A stretch of 8,782 bases of DNA from Ignavibacteria bacterium UBA2333 (GTDB lineage: Bacteria > Bacteroidota > Ignavibacteria > Kapaibacteriales > Kapaibacteriaceae). Made by a program: the position numbers and the translations under genes. The stretch is taken from assembly GCA_002344895.1 (NCBI GenBank), contig DDUR01000010.1, forward strand, positions 1 to 8,782, read 5' to 3'. Shown piece by piece: positions 6,469-8,782 of the stretch (the first letter of the stretch is position 1; every line of letters begins with the position of its first letter). The notes beneath the pieces were generated by a model that saw only the letters and a list, made by a program, of their open reading frames with translations, was not told the DNA's origin and searched no databases.

Positions 6469-8562
6469 ATGCCTGACCTCTCGAAAGTCCGGAACATCGG
6501 CATCTCGGCCCACATCGACTCCGGCAAAACGACGCTCTCGGAGCGAATCCTGTTTTATACAGGAAAGATCCATGCTATTCACGAAGTGCGTGGCAAGGAC
6601 GGTGTTGGTGCGACGATGGATTCGATGGACCTCGAGCGTGAGAAGGGCATTACGATCCAGTCTGCTGCCACGTATTGTACGTGGGGTGACTTCAATATCA
6701 ACCTGATCGATACGCCCGGCCACGTGGACTTTACCGTTGAAGTAGAACGCGCTCTTCGCGTTTTGGACGGTGCTGTTCTCGTTCTCTGCTCGGTGGCCGG
6801 TGTTCAATCCCAGTCCATTACCGTTGACCGTCAGATGCGTCGTTACAACGTACCGCGTCTGGCCTTCATCAACAAGTGTGACCGTCAGGGTGCAAATCCT
6901 GAGCGTGTTGCAGAACAATTGGCCGAAAAGCTGGCGCACAATCCAGCATTTGTCACCTTCCCAATCGGACTTGAAGACAAGCTTGCTGGTGTCATCAATC
7001 TTGTTGACATGAAGGCAGTTTACTATCGCGGCGAAGCCGGCGAGGACATTGTTGAGGAAGAAATTCCAGCTGACCTTATGGGCAAGGCCAAGGAACTTCG
7101 TCACCGACTGATTGAAGTTGCCGCTGATTATGATGACGACCTCATGGAGAAGTTCCTCTCTGACGAGGAACCAAGCCGTGAGCAGCTTATCGCTGCCATC
7201 CGCAAGGGAACACTGTCGCTCAAAATGACGCCGGTCTTCTGCGGTTCGGCCTTTAAGAACAAGGGTGTCCAAACGCTGCTTGACGGTGTTACACTCTTCC
7301 TTCCTGCACCAAACGAAATCACGAACGAAGCGCTTGACCAAGATCGTAACGAAGAGAAGATTACTCTTGAGAGCGACCCGTCAAAGCCGCTTGTTATGCT
7401 CGCATTTAAGCTTGAAGATGGCCGTTACGGTCAGCTTACGTACATGCGCGTCTATCAAGGCACGGTGAAGAAGGGTGATACGATCATCAACGTATCCAAC
7501 GGCAAGAAGATCAAGGTCCCACGTCTTGTGCGGATGCATGCGAGCCAGATGCACGATATCGAAGAAGCTACGGCTGGCGACATCGTAGCATTGTTTGGTG
7601 TTGACTGCGCGTCGGGTGACACATTTACAGACGGAAACGTCCGTGTTACGATGACATCGATGTTCGTACCGGATCCTGTTATTGAGCTTGCTGTTGCTCC
7701 GAAGGACAAGGCCGGACAGGTTAACTTCTCGAAGGCACTCAACCGCTTCACGAAGGAAGACCCAACCTTCCGCGTGATGCGTGATGAAGAATCGGGCGAG
7801 ACGATCATCAAGGGTATGGGTGAACTTCACCTTGAGATCTACATTGAGCGTATCCGTCGTGAGTTCAACACAGAAATTACTGTTGGACGTCCAAAGGTTG
7901 CCTTCCGTGAGACAATCTCGCAGCGTTCGGACTTCAACTACACGCACAAAAAGCAAACGGGTGGATCCGGACAGTTCGGTCGTGTTGGTGGTTACATTGA
8001 ACCACTTCCTTCCGACGCTGTTGAGACCTACGAGTTTGTCGACGACATCGTGGGTGGTGTAATTCCACGTGAATACATTCCTGCCTGCGATAAGGGATTC
8101 AAGGAAGCCGTACTCGAAGGATCACTGATTGGGCAACCGGTTGTTGGTGTACGTGTTGTTCTGAACGACGGTGCTACACACGCGGTCGACTCATCAGAAA
8201 TGGCGTTCAAGACAGCTGCACTTATGGCCTTCCGTGAGGCATACGGTCCAGCAAAGCCAACGATTCTCGAGCCGATCATGAAGCTCGAAGTATCTGCACC
8301 GGAAGAGTTCCAGGGCACAGTCATTGGCCAGGTCAACCAGCGTCGTGGTGTTATTATGGGTACGGAAACGGACCTCGGATACGTCACGGTAGAAGCTGAA
8401 GTACCTCTTTCGGAAATGTTCGGCTATTCAACGGACCTTCGCTCTGTGACGCAGGGTAAGGGTGAGTTCTCTATGGAGTTCAAGAAGTATCAACCGGTAC
8501 CACGGAACATCCAGGAAGAGATGGTCAAGGAACATCAGAAGAAGCGTGCTGAGGGCAGATAA
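6469..8562 (+). CDS. fusA: Elongation factor G, EFG1 (mitochondrial/spdEFG1-like) subtype
   Basis: This 697-residue translational GTPase drives ribosomal translocation in the cytoplasm. GTPase motifs are the P-loop AHIDSGKT (14-21), EREKGIT (56-62, switch I), DTPGH (81-85), NKCD (135-138) and GSA (259-261). Domain II is about 305-400, domain III about 405-480 (GMGELHLEI 449-457), domain IV about 483-600 with the tip H571 in THAVDSSE, and domain V about 604-690. Length is normal for EF-G. Several stretches resemble mitochondrial EFG1 and the spdEFG1 subtype more than canonical EF-G: HIDSGKTTLSERILFYTG, GKDGVGATMDSMDLE, TIQSAATY and FGYSTDLRS followed by GKGEFSMEF. Lysine codons are mostly AAG, as expected for a highly expressed gene. 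The gene has its own terminator and appears to be a separate transcription unit. The subtype call rests on remembered family sequences. Confidence 0.97.
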   Translation: MPDLSKVRNIGISAHIDSGKTTLSERILFYTGKIHAIHEVRGKDGVGATMDSMDLEREKGITIQSAATYCTWGDFNINLIDTPGHVDFTVEVERALRVLDGAVLVLCSVAGVQSQSITVDRQMRRYNVPRLAFINKCDRQGANPERVAEQLAEKLAHNPAFVTFPIGLEDKLAGVINLVDMKAVYYRGEAGEDIVEEEIPADLMGKAKELRHRLIEVAADYDDDLMEKFLSDEEPSREQLIAAIRKGTLSLKMTPVFCGSAFKNKGVQTLLDGVTLFLPAPNEITNEALDQDRNEEKITLESDPSKPLVMLAFKLEDGRYGQLTYMRVYQGTVKKGDTIINVSNGKKIKVPRLVRMHASQMHDIEEATAGDIVALFGVDCASGDTFTDGNVRVTMTSMFVPDPVIELAVAPKDKAGQVNFSKALNRFTKEDPTFRVMRDEESGETIIKGMGELHLEIYIERIRREFNTEITVGRPKVAFRETISQRSDFNYTHKKQTGGSGQFGRVGGYIEPLPSDAVETYEFVDDIVGGVIPREYIPACDKGFKEAVLEGSLIGQPVVGVRVVLNDGATHAVDSSEMAFKTAALMAFREAYGPAKPTILEPIMKLEVSAPEEFQGTVIGQVNQRRGVIMGTETDLGYVTVEAEVPLSEMFGYSTDLRSVTQGKGEFSMEFKKYQPVPRNIQEEMVKEHQKKRAEGR

Positions 8563-8594
8563 GCGCTTCTGGTAATAAAGTATGCTTGCAAATG

Positions 8595-8637
8595 AACGGT
8601 TCATGTGGCGGAAGCCACATGAACCGTTTTTTGTTTT
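8595..8637 (+). terminator. Intrinsic terminator of the EF-G gene
   Basis: A perfect 15-bp stem (8595-8609 with 8614-8628) is closed by the stable tetraloop GGAA (8610-8613). It is followed by T-rich sequence: T at 8627-8632, then G and four more T. It starts 32 nt after the EF-G stop. The left arm has too few A residues upstream for a strong reverse-direction terminator. Confidence 0.95.
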
Positions 8638-8650
8638 GGTGACTCGAAGG

Positions 8651-8782
8651 AATTCTCCGGGAGGATTCTCCCGGAGAATTGATCTGGTAGGGGGCGAAAG
8701 GGGCAGGTGGGAATTCTCGGTGGGAATTCTCCGGGAGGATTCTCCCGGAGAGTGGATCTGGTAGGGGGCGAAGGGGGCAGGT
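8651..8782. repeat. 74-bp-period direct repeat with hairpin and G-rich tract
   Basis: Copy 1 starts at 8651 and copy 2 at 8725, which the window end cuts at 58 bp. Over those 58 bp the copies differ at three positions. Each copy opens with a hairpin: AATTCTCCGGGA, loop GGATTC, TCCCGGAGAATT (8651-8680; copy 2 8725-8754 with right-arm changes). A shared G-rich segment follows. The last 13 bases of copy 1 (8712-8724) are a degraded start of another unit. The hairpin arms contain the same CTCC/GGAG core as the array at the left end. No reading frame here looks like a protein. Confidence 0.88.
8690..8724 (+). other. Potential G-quadruplex tract
   Basis: Four G-runs lie on the + strand at 8690-8694, 8700-8703, 8709-8711 and 8722-8724, separated by 5, 5 and 10 nt. 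This fits a loose four-run quadruplex pattern with one long loop. The first two runs recur in the second repeat copy. Folding is not shown by sequence alone. Confidence 0.35.

Noticed and set aside
6276..6476. Small reading frame in the EF-G leader
   Set aside because: There is no convincing ribosome site, the composition is not protein-like, and it overlaps the EF-G start. It is treated as noncoding.
6463..7341. Long minus-strand reading frame opposite EF-G
   Set aside because: It is a shadow of the codon-biased EF-G gene, with no recognisable domain.
8582..8764. 60-residue reading frame after EF-G
   Set aside because: It runs through the terminator hairpin and the repeat units, so it is not a gene.

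Overview
The window carries five complete protein genes, all on the + strand, and both ends lie in repeat DNA built on the same odd palindrome, TTCTCC-C-GGAGAA. Three features suggest a Gram-negative bacterium of the Bacteroidetes/Chlorobi (FCB) superphylum, perhaps an Ignavibacteria- or Kapabacteria-like lineage. First, two secreted enzymes end in a type IX secretion (T9SS) type-A sorting domain. Second, a TAnnTTTG-like promoter element lies before the first gene. Third, there is an outer-membrane-type lipoprotein with an OmpA domain. The placement is inferred from gene content and is not proven. No tRNA, rRNA, CRISPR array, transposase or integrase was seen.

Layout. Positions 1-115 hold a tandem array with a 13-bp period. 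Genes 1 and 2 (158-1678 and 1717-3240) are tandem paralogues: secreted serine hydrolases of the beta-lactamase/D-aminopeptidase (PBP4*/EstB-like) fold with a T9SS C-terminal tail. A 135-bp gap (3241-3375) follows, holding a perfect 8+8 inverted repeat that extends to a longer imperfect hairpin. Genes 3 and 4 (3376-4809 and 4806-6224) overlap by ATGA. They encode a VWA-OmpA lipoprotein and a trypsin/HtrA-like protease fused to a coiled coil and a C-terminal beta-rich, possibly barrel-forming domain. A 244-bp leader (6225-6468) with no Shine-Dalgarno sequence precedes elongation factor G (6469-8562), which ends at a strong intrinsic terminator (8595-8637). Positions 8651-8782 hold a 74-bp-period direct repeat, each unit carrying a hairpin and a G-rich tract.

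How the genes fit together. Genes 1-4 all encode envelope or exported proteins. Genes 1-2 look like a duplicated pair of surface or secreted hydrolases, and genes 3-4 look like a translationally coupled envelope module of a peptidoglycan-tethered VWA adaptor and a protease. EF-G is a separate housekeeping unit. Its sequence resembles the mitochondrial EFG1/bacterial spdEFG1 subtype more than canonical EF-G, which is the most informative evolutionary signal here. The best candidates for undescribed biology are the genes 3-4 module and the palindromic repeat family at both window ends.
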